A stretch of 54,656 nt of DNA from Neobacillus mesonae (GCF_023715155.1 NZ_JAMBNQ010000036.1:1-54656), one strand, 5' to 3'; counted from the stretch's first letter, positions 1 through 8,908 are shown. Notes: generated from the sequence alone by a model not told the origin. Translations and numbers: made by a program.

Positions 1-126
1 GCCCACGTGTTACTCACCCGTCCGCCGCTAACTTTTGGGAGCAAGCTCCCAAAGATTCGCTCGACTTGCATGTATTAGGCACGCCGCCAGCGTTCGTCCT
101 GAGCCAGGATCAAACTCTCCAAAAAA
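1..126 (-). rRNA. rrs: 16S ribosomal RNA, 5' fragment
   Basis: Read on the minus strand, this is the first part of a bacterial 16S rRNA. It contains the universal 5' primer region (GAGAGTTTGATCCTGGCTCAG), then the conserved GACGAACGCTGGCGGCG stretch, the V1 loop and GGCGGACGGGTGAGTAACACG. The rest lies beyond the left edge. The mature 5' end is placed at about 126 by analogy with Bacillus 16S, where a short U-rich stretch precedes GGAGAG. The V1 hairpin (GGGAGCTTGCTCCC) is of the Bacillaceae type. A contig edge inside an rRNA gene is typical of assemblies that break at rRNA repeats. Confidence 0.97.
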
Positions 127-335
127 GATGAGTTGATTAGCTCATAAAAGTTACGTTGGCTCGAATTTATCTATATATAATAGAAGAAACTCGATAGTTT
201 ATTGTTTGTTGACGTTTTTGTTTGTTTAGTTTTCAAAGAACAATTTTTGAGGAGATGAATATCATATCATCTCAACTCTTAACTGTCAACCATTGTTTTT
301 CAAAGCAACAACAGTTTCATCAGCGACATTTATAT
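127..335 (-). other. pre-16S leader
   Basis: Transcribed spacer between the rRNA promoter and the 16S start, read on the minus strand. It carries the GTTCTTTGAAAACTAAACAA stretch that is characteristic of Bacillus pre-16S leaders and supports a genuine rrn operon start. No coding potential is seen. Confidence 0.8.
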
Positions 336-364
336 ATTATACTAGGGCATATTATAATAGTCAA
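336..364 (-). promoter_or_regulatory. rRNA operon promoter (sigma-A type)
   Basis: On the minus strand, TTGACT at 364-359 and TATAAT at 341-336 are separated by exactly 17 bp and point into the 16S leader. Both boxes are at or within one base of consensus. Only one strong promoter was recognised, whereas many Bacillus rrn operons have two. Confidence 0.8.
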
Positions 365-1023
365 CAATAAATTTAATTTTTTTTAGGCATTTCTTTGCAA
401 GGATATCGTAAATGGAGTACATATAATTTTATCGTAACTCTCGGCCTCAAATCGAGTAACCAGCTTCTTAGTTTATGAGATCAGCCCTAGCAATGTAAAC
501 TCTTATAAGGAAGAAGTAGATATAGTAGATGACAAAAATAGAGAGTAGACAAAATGTTATATATTGCAGAAGATTCAGGCATACTTCAGACAAAAATGTA
601 ACTGATGTTGTTGATTTGTTTTTTACCTATGTCGAAATGACTAAGATGGACGGGATTCATTTTACAAAGAGAACCCATTATCTAAGGATTTACCTATACT
701 ATTATTCTCTTCTTTAATTACAAATGAGATTCGTCATAAGGATGAGAAGGTTGCCGTAAATGATCAAATCGGCTAGCCAGCCAATTTAATTTCTCTATTG
801 ATACTTTAACTCTATAGGAGCCCGGTTTTTTTGTCGAAGCTCCTCTATTTTTGTTGTATCTATTTTAAAAATTGCCTAAGTCTTTGCAAACTCCTCTCTA
901 TAAAAACAATTTCATTTCCATGTAACCCAACCATAAAAAACAAAATTTAATAGCTAATAAAACCTATTATCTGAATATTCATCATTATATTTTGGAAACG
1001 CTTTATTTTTGTTGCAAGTAATA
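365..1023. other. intergenic, no convincing gene
   Basis: AT-rich spacer between the divergent rRNA promoter and the SDR gene. A 62-codon frame at 529-717 has no good ribosome-binding site or recognisable domain and is not called. A hairpin with arms around GGAGC and GCTCC at 816-845, followed by a short T run, could be a plus-strand terminator left from a lost gene. Confidence 0.5.
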
Positions 1024-1040
1024 GATATGGAGGGATTTAA

Positions 1041-1814
1041 ATGTCAAGATTAAGTGGAAAAGTAGCGATTATTACGGGTGGAACAGGTGGCATTGGAAAA
1101 GTAGTTGCTAAACGCTTTTTACTAGAAGGCGCTAAAGTAGTATTAGTCGACTTATTCCAGGAAGCACTTGATAAAGCGAAGGCAGAATTATCTAATTTAG
1201 GAGAAGTTTTGGCTATACAAGCAGATGTGTCAAAAGAAGAAGATGTAAAACATTATGTCAACCAATCCGTTGAAGTGTTTGGTACAATTGATGTTTTCTT
1301 TAATAATGCTGGCATCGAAGGAAAAGTTCAACCAATTGTTGAAGTATCCCTTGAAGATTTTGAAAAAGTACAACATGTTAATGTTAACGGCGTATTCTTA
1401 GGCTTAAAATATGTAATACCTGTTATGACTAAACAAGAAAGAGGAAGTATTATCAACACTTCTTCCATTTCGGGTCTTGACGGAGACGCAGGCGTTGCTC
1501 CGTATGTTACAAGTAAACATGCTGTTACAGGACTGACAAAAGTTGCAGCTATTGAAGTAGCCGGCAGTAACATTAGAGTAAATTCTATTCATCCATCACC
1601 AGTTAACACAAGAATGATGCGTTCTTTAGAAGCTGGCTTTGCTCCTGAAGACGCTGAAGGGGCAAAAGAACTATTAACACAAAAGATTCCGTTAGGACGG
1701 TATGGCGAATCAGACGATATTGCAAATCTTGTTTTGTTCCTAGCAAGCGATGAAAGTTCCTTTATTACGGGAGCACAATACCGAATTGATGGCGGCATGG
1801 GAGCCCGCTCATAA
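1041..1814 (+). CDS. short-chain dehydrogenase/reductase (SDR) family oxidoreductase
   Basis: A 257-aa classical SDR enzyme, a cytosolic NAD(P)-dependent oxidoreductase; the substrate cannot be told from sequence. Visible features: the Rossmann cofactor motif TGGTGGIG near residue 13, NNAG near residue 88, the catalytic Ser in INTSS, and the YxxxK pair in PYVTSKHA near residues 154-158. The C-terminal TGAQYRIDGG is typical of the FabG-like subgroup. Length is normal (about 250 aa). The start is supported by GGAGGGATTT just upstream of the ATG. The gene stands alone between the rRNA promoter and the decayed zinc-ribbon gene. It is intact, unlike several neighbours. Confidence 0.93.
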   Translation: MSRLSGKVAIITGGTGGIGKVVAKRFLLEGAKVVLVDLFQEALDKAKAELSNLGEVLAIQADVSKEEDVKHYVNQSVEVFGTIDVFFNNAGIEGKVQPIVEVSLEDFEKVQHVNVNGVFLGLKYVIPVMTKQERGSIINTSSISGLDGDAGVAPYVTSKHAVTGLTKVAAIEVAGSNIRVNSIHPSPVNTRMMRSLEAGFAPEDAEGAKELLTQKIPLGRYGESDDIANLVLFLASDESSFITGAQYRIDGGMGARS

Positions 1815-1856
1815 TCTCTCACTATAAAGTTATATTTTATGCTTTTCTATAATGAT

Positions 1857-1893
1857 AGAAGCTGCCGTTATATATTAAACTGGCAGCTTATTT
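1857..1893 (+). terminator. terminator after the SDR gene
   Basis: An inverted repeat AAGCTGCC (1859-1866) / GGCAGCTT (1882-1889) with a 15-nt loop is followed by a weak T-rich tail. It lies 45 bp downstream of the SDR stop. Confidence 0.6.
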
Positions 1894-1949
1894 ACCCCTA
1901 TTAAAAAATTGGCTTTGGTTGCTGAATAGTCATCGCTTTTTTTGTTGAA

Positions 1950-2379
1950 TTAATCATTCTTGCTGCCAGGTTTTGAAGATAGGATTCTGTTAATTACGGA
2001 TGTCACGAATAAGGTTCTCCAATACAAAACATTTTCGGGTCCAGAACTCATATTCCTCATAGGCGTACTGCTCACCCTCTTAAAATCGGTATATCCTTTT
2101 TTCAAAGCTTTTATAAAGAGGGTTCGTTGTCCATATACTGTATTGCGTTCGGCCCTAGCAAATTTCAACTAAAATAACAGATCTATTGTTTTCATGGTCA
2201 TCAATTCCGGTGTACTGCACTTCAAATCCTCAAGGGACGGTTGCGATTTTGGAAGAATATTTTTGCGTTTCCCATTCTGCTGTGTATCCTCTTTACACAA
2301 CTCCATCTCACAAAATGTACAATAAAAGTCAAGATCCAATGATTTCAATATTACTTCCACAATAAGAGCATGTTTTCAT
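1950..2379 (-). pseudogene. decayed zinc-ribbon hypothetical protein
   Basis: A start with a good GGGGAAGG site lies at 2379 and reads MKTCSYCGSN, the first zinc-binding CxxC. A frameshift near 2346 moves to a frame with FYCTFCEME, the second CxxC, then GKRKNILPK and STPELMTMKTIDLL. An in-frame TAG near 2170 interrupts what looks like a conserved LLYLLK-type stretch, and a further frameshift near 2080 leads to EEYEFWTRKCFVLENLIRD. The pieces line up as one protein of roughly 130 aa that resembles a zinc-ribbon family seen in Bacillus plasmids and chromosomes (recognised from memory, function unknown). Two frameshifts plus one nonsense codon mean it is not made intact. Confidence 0.65.
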
Positions 2380-2466
2380 CCTTCCCCATCCTTTCTAGTA
2401 CATCCCTGTTTAATTTACTTCAAATTTGTGTCGGATCTATTCAATCATAGCCCATAATTAGTACCA

Positions 2467-3309
2467 TTATCGTTTTAACAAGAACCTTCTTGCTACTAGT
2501 TTTGATGTTCCTCCCATAGCTCCCATCATTCCTCTTCCAGAGCCTGAAGAATACCACATGTTTCTTAATAAGGACGGACTTTTGATAAGAAGAATGCAGC
2601 ATCCCATTAGTAATAAGAAATTTAGAAATGTTATAGATTCGTTGATTAAGATACTAAGAGCAACTACAAACAAAAAGATTTTCGCCAGAATTGTTACTAT
2701 CTGACTTAATAATTCACGCCACCAGACTCCTAAGTATTCGTTGTCATCGGCAATGACCGATACACAAGCAAGAGGGCATAATAAATAAAGAAACATGACA
2801 TCAGCATGGAAAACAGCCACGGAAAATAAAAAAGCAATAAATGCTACGGCAAACACTGCAAGTAAAATAATGAGCGCGGCCCCTTGGAAATGAAGCTCTG
2901 CAAAATTCGCTGGTTTTAGCATTAACTCTATCTTTTCCTTGCTTACCTGACTACCTTCACCTATTATCCAATTCCCAATATTATAAGCAACCTTTTCTAA
3001 CAAGATCTTCTGAACAAATGGCATTGCGGGGATCAATAAGGCACTTTTCAATGTGTTTACAATCACTGGACCGTAAGAAACTGCATCCCCTGCAGCATTC
3101 CTTGACATAACTTCTATTATTTTAAATAAAATAATTGTTACAGCAATAGTAGAAGTCAGTGCAAGCAAAAAGTCATTTATTGAAGCAAAAAGATCTATCT
3201 CAGCATTTTGCTTTAATAATAGATCATTACACATGAGAAGTGACCATTCTATGAAATCTTCCAACATACCCTGAATAGCTTCAACAATTTTATCTTTAAA
3301 ATTAAACAA
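2467..3309 (-). CDS. VirB6/TrbL-like conjugation membrane protein
   Basis: A 280-aa polytopic membrane protein and the last gene of the transfer operon. After an amphipathic N-terminus (MFNFKDKIVEAIQGMLEDFIEWSL) it has about six hydrophobic segments, near residues 45-65, 80-105, 142-165, 166-190, 200-225 and 228-248, and a Gly/Met-rich C-terminal tail ending KLVARRFLLKR. This matches the VirB6/TrbL inner-membrane channel component of Gram-positive type IV secretion systems. The start is TTG, with AAAAGGGTGA spaced about 6 nt upstream. The assignment rests on topology and operon position rather than a sharp motif. Confidence 0.7.
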   Translation of the reverse strand: MFNFKDKIVEAIQGMLEDFIEWSLLMCNDLLLKQNAEIDLFASINDFLLALTSTIAVTIILFKIIEVMSRNAAGDAVSYGPVIVNTLKSALLIPAMPFVQKILLEKVAYNIGNWIIGEGSQVSKEKIELMLKPANFAELHFQGAALIILLAVFAVAFIAFLFSVAVFHADVMFLYLLCPLACVSVIADDNEYLGVWWRELLSQIVTILAKIFLFVVALSILINESITFLNFLLLMGCCILLIKSPSLLRNMWYSSGSGRGMMGAMGGTSKLVARRFLLKR

Positions 3310-3323
3310 GATTGCTCACCCTT

Positions 3324-3812
3324 TTATTTTGCCTCTTTTACCTTGGTTATCTTCCAAACACCTTCCTGCTTTTCGAGAGTGATTAAATTACGATCAAATC
3401 CACTACGCTCTACATCAAATGTAAATATACTTTTTTCTTTATTAAGTTGAATATTTCTAATTTCTGTGTCATGCGTAAATAACAGGTTAGACTGGATACC
3501 ACCGTTATCTAAATCCTCTGCTTTATTTGAAGTGACGAGATATAATAATCTCTTTTGATCTTCGGTTCCTAATTTTTTTGATAATGCCTCTTTATTTATA
3601 TTTTCAATTTTTTCCCATGCCTTTTGGTTTGTTTCATCGCGATTTTTCCCTTCAGCAATCTTTTCCTGATCCTTGAAGGAAGTTAAAACACCCTTTACTA
3701 CTTCAGTAGCCTTTTTCTTTTCGGCTTCAGCATCAAACTTTTCACCACTACTACAAGCAACAAGGTAAATACACAACATTACCATCGACATAAATAGGAT
3801 TATTTTTTTCAT
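3324..3812 (-). CDS. conjugation-associated lipoprotein
   Basis: A 162-aa predicted lipoprotein. MKKIILFMSMVMLCIYLVAC is a signal peptide with a lipobox ending LVAC, so Cys20 would be lipidated. The mature part is charged (EKKKATEVVKGVLTSFKDQEK) and ends in a small beta-rich fold with VWKITKVKEAK, the style of NTF2-like or DUF4878-type domains. I start it at 3812, where GAGGAG lies 8 nt upstream, instead of the longer frame from 3830. It sits between the coupling protein and the VirB6-like gene, so an accessory role at the outer membrane face in mating-channel assembly is inferred. Confidence 0.75.
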   Translation of the reverse strand: MKKIILFMSMVMLCIYLVACSSGEKFDAEAEKKKATEVVKGVLTSFKDQEKIAEGKNRDETNQKAWEKIENINKEALSKKLGTEDQKRLLYLVTSNKAEDLDNGGIQSNLLFTHDTEIRNIQLNKEKSIFTFDVERSGFDRNLITLEKQEGVWKITKVKEAK

Positions 3813-3848
3813 TTCAAGAGCTCCTCTCATTTGTTGAGGTATTAGAGA

Positions 3849-5399
3849 TTATTTCATTTGTGAAAAGAAGCTCATAGCTAGCTCCTCTTGTCTTTCAGCC
3901 TCAATTTCTGCCTTTTTAATCTGTTTCTCATGTAATTCAGCCTCAGTCTTTTCTACAGCCTGCCTGCGGTCATTGGATTGGAGGTATTCTTCGAACTCTT
4001 CTTGTTTTTTCTTTAACCAATCCAAAACATCCTTTGAGGTACTGCTCTGGTAAGCTAATTGGCTCACCCTAAAGGTATTTGTTACATTTGGAAACAGAAG
4101 ATATTGATAAGACTTTTTCGCTTTAATCGGACGCTTTCCAGCGATAAGTACGATACAGTCATCTTTATGCATGGTTAAAATTTCATCTTCATTCATTAGG
4201 TTGCGTGCTACATAAGAATAGCTGCTTGAAGAAGATGTGCTAGATGATTGACCTTTTGATTCGGAAGAAGACCCTGTTTCCATTTTGGCTGTTGCTTTCC
4301 CCATTTCTTGCGAGAAGTATTTTGCTGTTGTTTGATTGACATTACCTAAGCAAATTCTGATTGCACAGTTTCCTAAAATAGATTCGGCTTGTTCCCTGCC
4401 ATATATTTGTTGCAATTGGGTAAGATTTTGAACAATCGTAATAACTGCTATACCATAACCGCGACAAGTAGCTAGAAATCTTTCATAATCCGGGAATTTC
4501 CCGAGATTCGGAAATTCATCTAAAATAAAAATTACTGGTTGAGGAAGTTTAGCTTTATTTTGAGCACCAATTTTATACAACTCCTGGAACATTTGATTGA
4601 AAAATAAATTAATTAAACCCTCCCAAGTTGAATCCATTACTGGAATAACCACATATAGTGCAATCTTTCTTTTCCCGACATCTCCTAAAAAGAAATCCGA
4701 AAAACTTGTAAATCTTGATACAGAACTAGAAGTGAAATCCCCTATTGTTGTCAGCAAAGAAATAATGATATTTGCCCGGGTTTTTTCTTGAGACTTCTTA
4801 AATCCCAATTCATATGCTCTTCTTGCTGAATGTGATTTAGGAAGCCGTAAGAACTGTTCATCAAGCTCACTCGCTCCATCCTCTGTTTCTTCGGGGTCAA
4901 ATTCTTGCAAAAAATCCAATACTCCCGTCATATTTCGCTGCTGTGGCGAAAACTCCTGAATAGCATATAAGATTAGGGCTTTTAGCAAGCTGAATTGAGC
5001 GTTATACCAAAAATCCTTCCTCTTAGGATCATTTTTGGAGGCTACAATCGCATTTGCCACCGTAGAAACCTGTATTTCCTCCCTTACATAATCAAAGGGA
5101 TTATATCGGTCTGAGTATTCCATTTCAGAAAAATTAACAACATGGACCTCATATCCTTGTTTTCTTTTAATTTCAGAAGTCATTTCATACACTTCGCCCT
5201 TTGGGTCAGTGACAACTAGAGAACACTCTTTTTCGTGTAATACATTTGTTACGACAGATCCTTGTGTTTTGGATGAACCGGGGCCTCCAGCTAGAAAGTA
5301 ATTTCTATTCGGCAGTTTGGAATCGGTCGGCTGAATGATCATAGAATGATTAAATATTCCAGAGATAATTCCATTGCTTCTCATGTAGTCATTGGCCAT
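3849..5399 (-). CDS. type IV coupling protein ATPase (VirD4/TraG family)
   Basis: A 516-aa cytosolic ATPase part of a T4SS coupling protein, which brings the relaxosome DNA to the transfer channel. Walker A is GGPGSSKTQG near residue 39, followed by the family-typical SLVVTDPKGEVYE; Walker B is VIFILDEFPNLG near residue 300, and a Ser-rich linker near residue 380 precedes ARNLMNEDEILTM. The usual N-terminal membrane part is missing here and is encoded by the upstream overlapping gene (5389-5838), so the coupling protein is split. The start overlaps the upstream stop (ATGGCCAATGA) with AGGGGA before it, which suggests translational coupling. The C-terminal 80 residues form a charged coiled coil. 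Confidence 0.93.
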   Translation of the reverse strand: MANDYMRSNGIISGIFNHSMIIQPTDSKLPNRNYFLAGGPGSSKTQGSVVTNVLHEKECSLVVTDPKGEVYEMTSEIKRKQGYEVHVVNFSEMEYSDRYNPFDYVREEIQVSTVANAIVASKNDPKRKDFWYNAQFSLLKALILYAIQEFSPQQRNMTGVLDFLQEFDPEETEDGASELDEQFLRLPKSHSARRAYELGFKKSQEKTRANIIISLLTTIGDFTSSSVSRFTSFSDFFLGDVGKRKIALYVVIPVMDSTWEGLINLFFNQMFQELYKIGAQNKAKLPQPVIFILDEFPNLGKFPDYERFLATCRGYGIAVITIVQNLTQLQQIYGREQAESILGNCAIRICLGNVNQTTAKYFSQEMGKATAKMETGSSSESKGQSSSTSSSSSYSYVARNLMNEDEILTMHKDDCIVLIAGKRPIKAKKSYQYLLFPNVTNTFRVSQLAYQSSTSKDVLDWLKKKQEEFEEYLQSNDRRQAVEKTEAELHEKQIKKAEIEAERQEELAMSFFSQMK

Positions 5400-5838
5400 A
5401 TCGTTTATCCCCTTTTCCTTCCATCATACTAGCTTCAAGATCCTGCATAAGTTGTTTTACGGGCACACCCACCGTCTCGTTATCTATGAAAATTTCATTT
5501 TTCCGAGCCCACCGGGCCTTTCCGTAAACACCATATTTATCAGCTAATTCATATTCCCCCTTGCGTTCCTTTGCAAAAAAGACAACATACAAAATTAATA
5601 GTAATGCTCCGCCACTTCCAAGAAAGAATAGGGGATTTTTTTCTTCCATCATAGCTGAGGATTTCTCAAGGGGATGCAGCAAGCTATCCATTAGGAATTC
5701 CATATATGGAGCATCCGTTATATTTTCTTTGTGTATTGCCATAAATGGAAGAAGTCCGGCTATGTTGATCACAATCAGCTCAAGGATAAGGAATAAAAAT
5801 ATTGTTAGAAGTAAACGGATGCTGAACATTTTCATCAT
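5389..5838 (-). CDS. membrane-anchor half of the split VirD4/TraG coupling protein
   Basis: A 149-aa protein with two transmembrane helices (near residues 8-32 and 72-92) followed by ELADKYGVYGKARWARKNEI. That is the linker that precedes the ATPase domain in single-chain TraG/VirD4 proteins. It ends 11 nt inside the next gene, which starts with the ATPase domain. I infer that the two products act together as one coupling protein. A frameshift in an originally fused gene cannot be excluded, but each half has its own ribosome-binding site (AAAGGAG here), which favours a natural split. Confidence 0.75.
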   Translation of the reverse strand: MMKMFSIRLLLTIFLFLILELIVINIAGLLPFMAIHKENITDAPYMEFLMDSLLHPLEKSSAMMEEKNPLFFLGSGGALLLILYVVFFAKERKGEYELADKYGVYGKARWARKNEIFIDNETVGVPVKQLMQDLEASMMEGKGDKRYGQ

Positions 5839-5876
5839 TTTCTCTCCTTTCTAATACCTTTTATTTCAGCATTAAC

Positions 5877-6473
5877 TTAACTCCCTTCAAATGGTTCAAA
5901 AGAGCCCATTAACTCTAATTTATCAACTAGCCATTTACTTCCATCCTTAGCAAGCGTAACCTCATACATTTGATTTTTTCTGGGGAACTCACTTCCACCA
6001 ACAGCATATTGTGTTTCCATGTTTACAAGAGCTTTTGCACGGTCATTTCCTACTGCACTAAGATAAACGCTTACCGCCTTTACCTCATTTTTAAATTCTA
6101 TTTGAGTACTGCCGTTTTCCCCTGAAGCTTTTAATTTAGACATTACGGATGCCGCTAATCGGTCTTGGACTTGATCAAATCGCTCAACATAATTTTTGTT
6201 ATCGTAATTAAATAATTTTCTAAAGGTATCATCTACAAAGCTTTTTATCTCTTCGCTGTGTTCAATTTCATAATAGGCCTTATTTTGCTGAAATGTATTC
6301 AGCTCTTTTTCACTTTTCTTCGTTTCATTTTTTAGTTGAACCATCTGCTTATGTATTTCTTCGTTTTTTTCCCCAGCTTGTGCGGTTATGGTTTTCTGGC
6401 CTAGGTACAGAAAACCTAAAATGATATTTGCTAGGACGGATGCTCCCAACAACGCAGATATAAATTTAAACAT
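5877..6473 (-). CDS. VirB8/TcpC-like conjugation protein
   Basis: A 198-aa bitopic protein. One N-terminal transmembrane helix (residues 3-25) is followed by a coiled coil (about residues 30-65, rich in KNETKKSEKEL) and an extracytoplasmic domain of about 120 residues. The pattern FVDDTFRKLFNYDNKNYVERFDQVQDRLA followed by beta strands and SKWLVDKLELMGSFEPF is that of the NTF2-like domain in VirB8/TcpC-type T4SS scaffold proteins. The start is supported by AGGAGGGAGG. Family assignment is by architecture and position between the cell-wall hydrolase and the coupling protein. Confidence 0.65.
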   Translation of the reverse strand: MFKFISALLGASVLANIILGFLYLGQKTITAQAGEKNEEIHKQMVQLKNETKKSEKELNTFQQNKAYYEIEHSEEIKSFVDDTFRKLFNYDNKNYVERFDQVQDRLAASVMSKLKASGENGSTQIEFKNEVKAVSVYLSAVGNDRAKALVNMETQYAVGGSEFPRKNQMYEVTLAKDGSKWLVDKLELMGSFEPFEGS

Positions 6474-6485
6474 AGTGCCTCCCTC

Positions 6486-7541
6486 CTAATGTATTACTCT
6501 CCCAAACCCCACCAAATGAGATTTCCAGTATTGATCATTAATGTCATGGATTCCAATACCTGATCCGTTAGCATCAAACATTTTTCCATCTCCCATATAA
6601 ATGCCTATATGTGTAATGTATTTGTCTGTCTTGTATGTACTTGTATAGAATACCAAGTCGCCCGGCTTTGCTTCTGCAGGAGGTATTTTAGAAGATTCAT
6701 CGTACTGTTCTTGAGCTGTTCGCGGTAACCTTATGCCTGCTTTCGCAAATGTCCATTGCGTAAAGCCTGAACAATCAAATCCTGTATTAGGATTAGCTCC
6801 TGCCCATACATAGGGCCACCCAACGTATTTTTGGGCCTCAGAGATAATAGCGTCAAAGATTTTTTCTCCCAGCGGGGAAACATCACTACCTCCAACAGGA
6901 ACACTTCCCGGCATTAAATTTTTCAGTACTTTTTGGACATACGTGAAATCCCCATAGCAGTAAGGCGCCCGCCAATCTGAACAGCTCCATCCTAGTTTCC
7001 CTGATTGATTTAGAGAAAATTGCTGTGCCAATTCAACTGAATGTTTCCCTCCACGCGCGGCCACAAAATCAATGTATCCAGTACCGTAATTATAAGATTG
7101 AACGATTGTGGCAAAATCAACTCCTGCTTTCTCCCCTTTTTCTAACACAGATTTAAAATGTCGGACGCCCGCATTTACTGACATTACAGGGTCTTGAATG
7201 GCGTTAGGGGGTAACCCGGTAGACTCTGAACTTTGCATTATATCTAATGTTTGAGAACTTCCGATTTCTTGATACATAAGAGCTAAAAGAAAATCTGTGT
7301 ACTCTGGTATTCCGTTCTTGGTCGAATATTCTAGTACCAGCCCTCTCCATTGCGCAATATTAGGGGGCACATTAGCCGTGCCGAATGGTGAGTTAATGTT
7401 CGATACTTGATCTTGCTGCGACGTCTGAATTCCTAACAATAAGCCGCACATAAGGACTAAGGTAAATACAACGCCGATCGTTATTTCCTTCCAATTTCGA
7501 ACTGCAAAAACAGCCCCCTTTACTGCAGCAATGGCTGCCAC
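6486..7541 (-). CDS. CwlT-like two-domain cell-wall hydrolase of the transfer operon
   Basis: A 351-aa protein that locally opens peptidoglycan for the mating channel. Residues 18-38 are a membrane anchor or uncleaved signal. Residues 60-200 form a lysozyme-like (muramidase) domain with the catalytic-type YQEIGSS and QSYNYGTGYIDF. Residues 230-351 are an NlpC/P60 endopeptidase with Cys in NTGFDCSGFTQW, His in YITHIGIYMG and the usual PGDLVFY. This arrangement is that of CwlT of ICEBs1 and related Gram-positive T4SS hydrolases. It begins with GTG directly after the EssB-like stop, with GGAGGTGGAG overlapping that stop, so the two are translationally linked. Confidence 0.9.
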   Translation of the reverse strand: MAAIAAVKGAVFAVRNWKEITIGVVFTLVLMCGLLLGIQTSQQDQVSNINSPFGTANVPPNIAQWRGLVLEYSTKNGIPEYTDFLLALMYQEIGSSQTLDIMQSSESTGLPPNAIQDPVMSVNAGVRHFKSVLEKGEKAGVDFATIVQSYNYGTGYIDFVAARGGKHSVELAQQFSLNQSGKLGWSCSDWRAPYCYGDFTYVQKVLKNLMPGSVPVGGSDVSPLGEKIFDAIISEAQKYVGWPYVWAGANPNTGFDCSGFTQWTFAKAGIRLPRTAQEQYDESSKIPPAEAKPGDLVFYTSTYKTDKYITHIGIYMGDGKMFDANGSGIGIHDINDQYWKSHLVGFGRVIH

Positions 7542-8891
7542 TTACTCCACCTCCAATTCGTTATTGACCTCTTTAAGCTGTGTTTTAAGATTAGTAATCT
7601 CCCTGTTTTTGGGCTTAAGTTGGGCTTGTTTTTCTTCCGTAGGCACGTCGCTTTCCTGAATTTCTTGAATCTGCTGATTAATGGAAGCTACTTGTTTTTC
7701 AAGTTCCTTTTTTTGAATGATAGCTGCTAATTCCTTGTTGTTTAGACTTTTATTTAAGATTTTTGCGTCTTCTAAGTCCCCGTGTTCAGCAAAAGCCATT
7801 CCTATACGAATTTGTTGATCCTTATCCTTTGAGAACGCCTGTTTTGATAACAAAACACTATAATCATAGCTAACAATTCTCTTTTCAATCTCAAGGTAAT
7901 TGCTGTCTGCCTTCAACCCCATGATTTCTTCTTTTTTATTCAACTTATATAAAGTTTCGACGGTGGGTTTTATGAAAGCTTTATCCGTGTCAATCGCTTT
8001 TTGATATTGACCGGTTTTAAAATACAATTCAGCCTTTTCCTTTTTACTTCCTTTTCCTTGTTTTAAAAGGGCTAAAGCTTCATCGTATTTTTCTCGACTT
8101 AGCAATTTATAAAATGTGGATTCATCTTCTGCCTTCTTTAATTCAGTTGCGTACGCTGTTTGGACTTTATTTACTGCAGATTGTTGAAGAAAAAGGGCTA
8201 AAACAATCCCTATGGCACAAATCCCAATTGAAGTTCCCATCCACATCATTTTTTGTTTTCTTACTTTTTGCTTTTCGTTCTCCCAACGGAAGAAATGCTG
8301 GCTTTCCTCATTTTGCAGCTTAATTGCTATTAACTTTTTTAAAGCTTGAACGGACCTGGCATTTTCAATATGGAAAAGGAACTCATCTGTCTCCTTTTTT
8401 AGCAAACTCCCTTTTTCTCTTTTATATTTTTCATACGAGAAACGGGAAAACATGGATAGAATTAAAATTTTATATTGCTCCAGTTTATCTAAATGATCTT
8501 CATATGGTAACCATTGGTTACTTCTATAAAGAAACTTTAAGGTTTTCATATCTTTAAAAAATATGTTTCTTGGATGAATCATGACTCTTTCTTTGAAGTT
8601 ATGTAATGGATCTAATTCTAATAGCTTATTTAATAACGAAAGCCGAAGTACAGAAGAATATTTTTTGGCATCTACAAGAGGCCTATAGCCTTCCACAATT
8701 TTAAATTCAAGGACAAATCGGCCATTTGTGTTTGTTACATCTAGGAGGGGAAAGAAATAAGGCGATTCTCCCAGAAGATCCAGTAAATCTTCCGAACGTT
8801 CCGCTAAAACCTTGTTTGCTGAGAGTTCCAAATGGCAATGATTATTTTGATGAATAAATAATGTTCCATGTTCAAATAATTGAATTTTCAC
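7542..8891 (-). CDS. EssB/YukC-like protein inside the conjugation operon
   Basis: A 449-aa protein, close in length to type VII secretion EssB/YukC. The N-terminal 210 residues have the pseudokinase-like pattern of that family: VMIHPRNIFF, LKFLYRS, YKILILSMFS, SYEKYKREKGSLLKKETDEFL. One transmembrane helix follows near residues 216-237 (MWMGTSIGICAIGIVLALFL). The extracytoplasmic part has TPR-like helices (YDEALALLKQGKGSKKEKAELYFKTGQYQKAI) and a C-terminal coiled coil. EssB is normally part of the membrane core of WXG100 (Esx) secretion, but no WXG100, EssA or EssC gene is seen here and the flanking genes are VirB4 and CwlT. I infer that an EssB-type scaffold was adopted by this T4SS. The family call is by eye. 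Confidence 0.75.
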   Translation of the reverse strand: MKIQLFEHGTLFIHQNNHCHLELSANKVLAERSEDLLDLLGESPYFFPLLDVTNTNGRFVLEFKIVEGYRPLVDAKKYSSVLRLSLLNKLLELDPLHNFKERVMIHPRNIFFKDMKTLKFLYRSNQWLPYEDHLDKLEQYKILILSMFSRFSYEKYKREKGSLLKKETDEFLFHIENARSVQALKKLIAIKLQNEESQHFFRWENEKQKVRKQKMMWMGTSIGICAIGIVLALFLQQSAVNKVQTAYATELKKAEDESTFYKLLSREKYDEALALLKQGKGSKKEKAELYFKTGQYQKAIDTDKAFIKPTVETLYKLNKKEEIMGLKADSNYLEIEKRIVSYDYSVLLSKQAFSKDKDQQIRIGMAFAEHGDLEDAKILNKSLNNKELAAIIQKKELEKQVASINQQIQEIQESDVPTEEKQAQLKPKNREITNLKTQLKEVNNELEVE

Positions 8892-8908
8892 CTTTTTGTG
8901 TCCCCCCT

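Noticed and set aside
529..717. 62-codon plus-strand frame
   Set aside because: No ribosome site, no motif, and the composition is that of the AT-rich gap.
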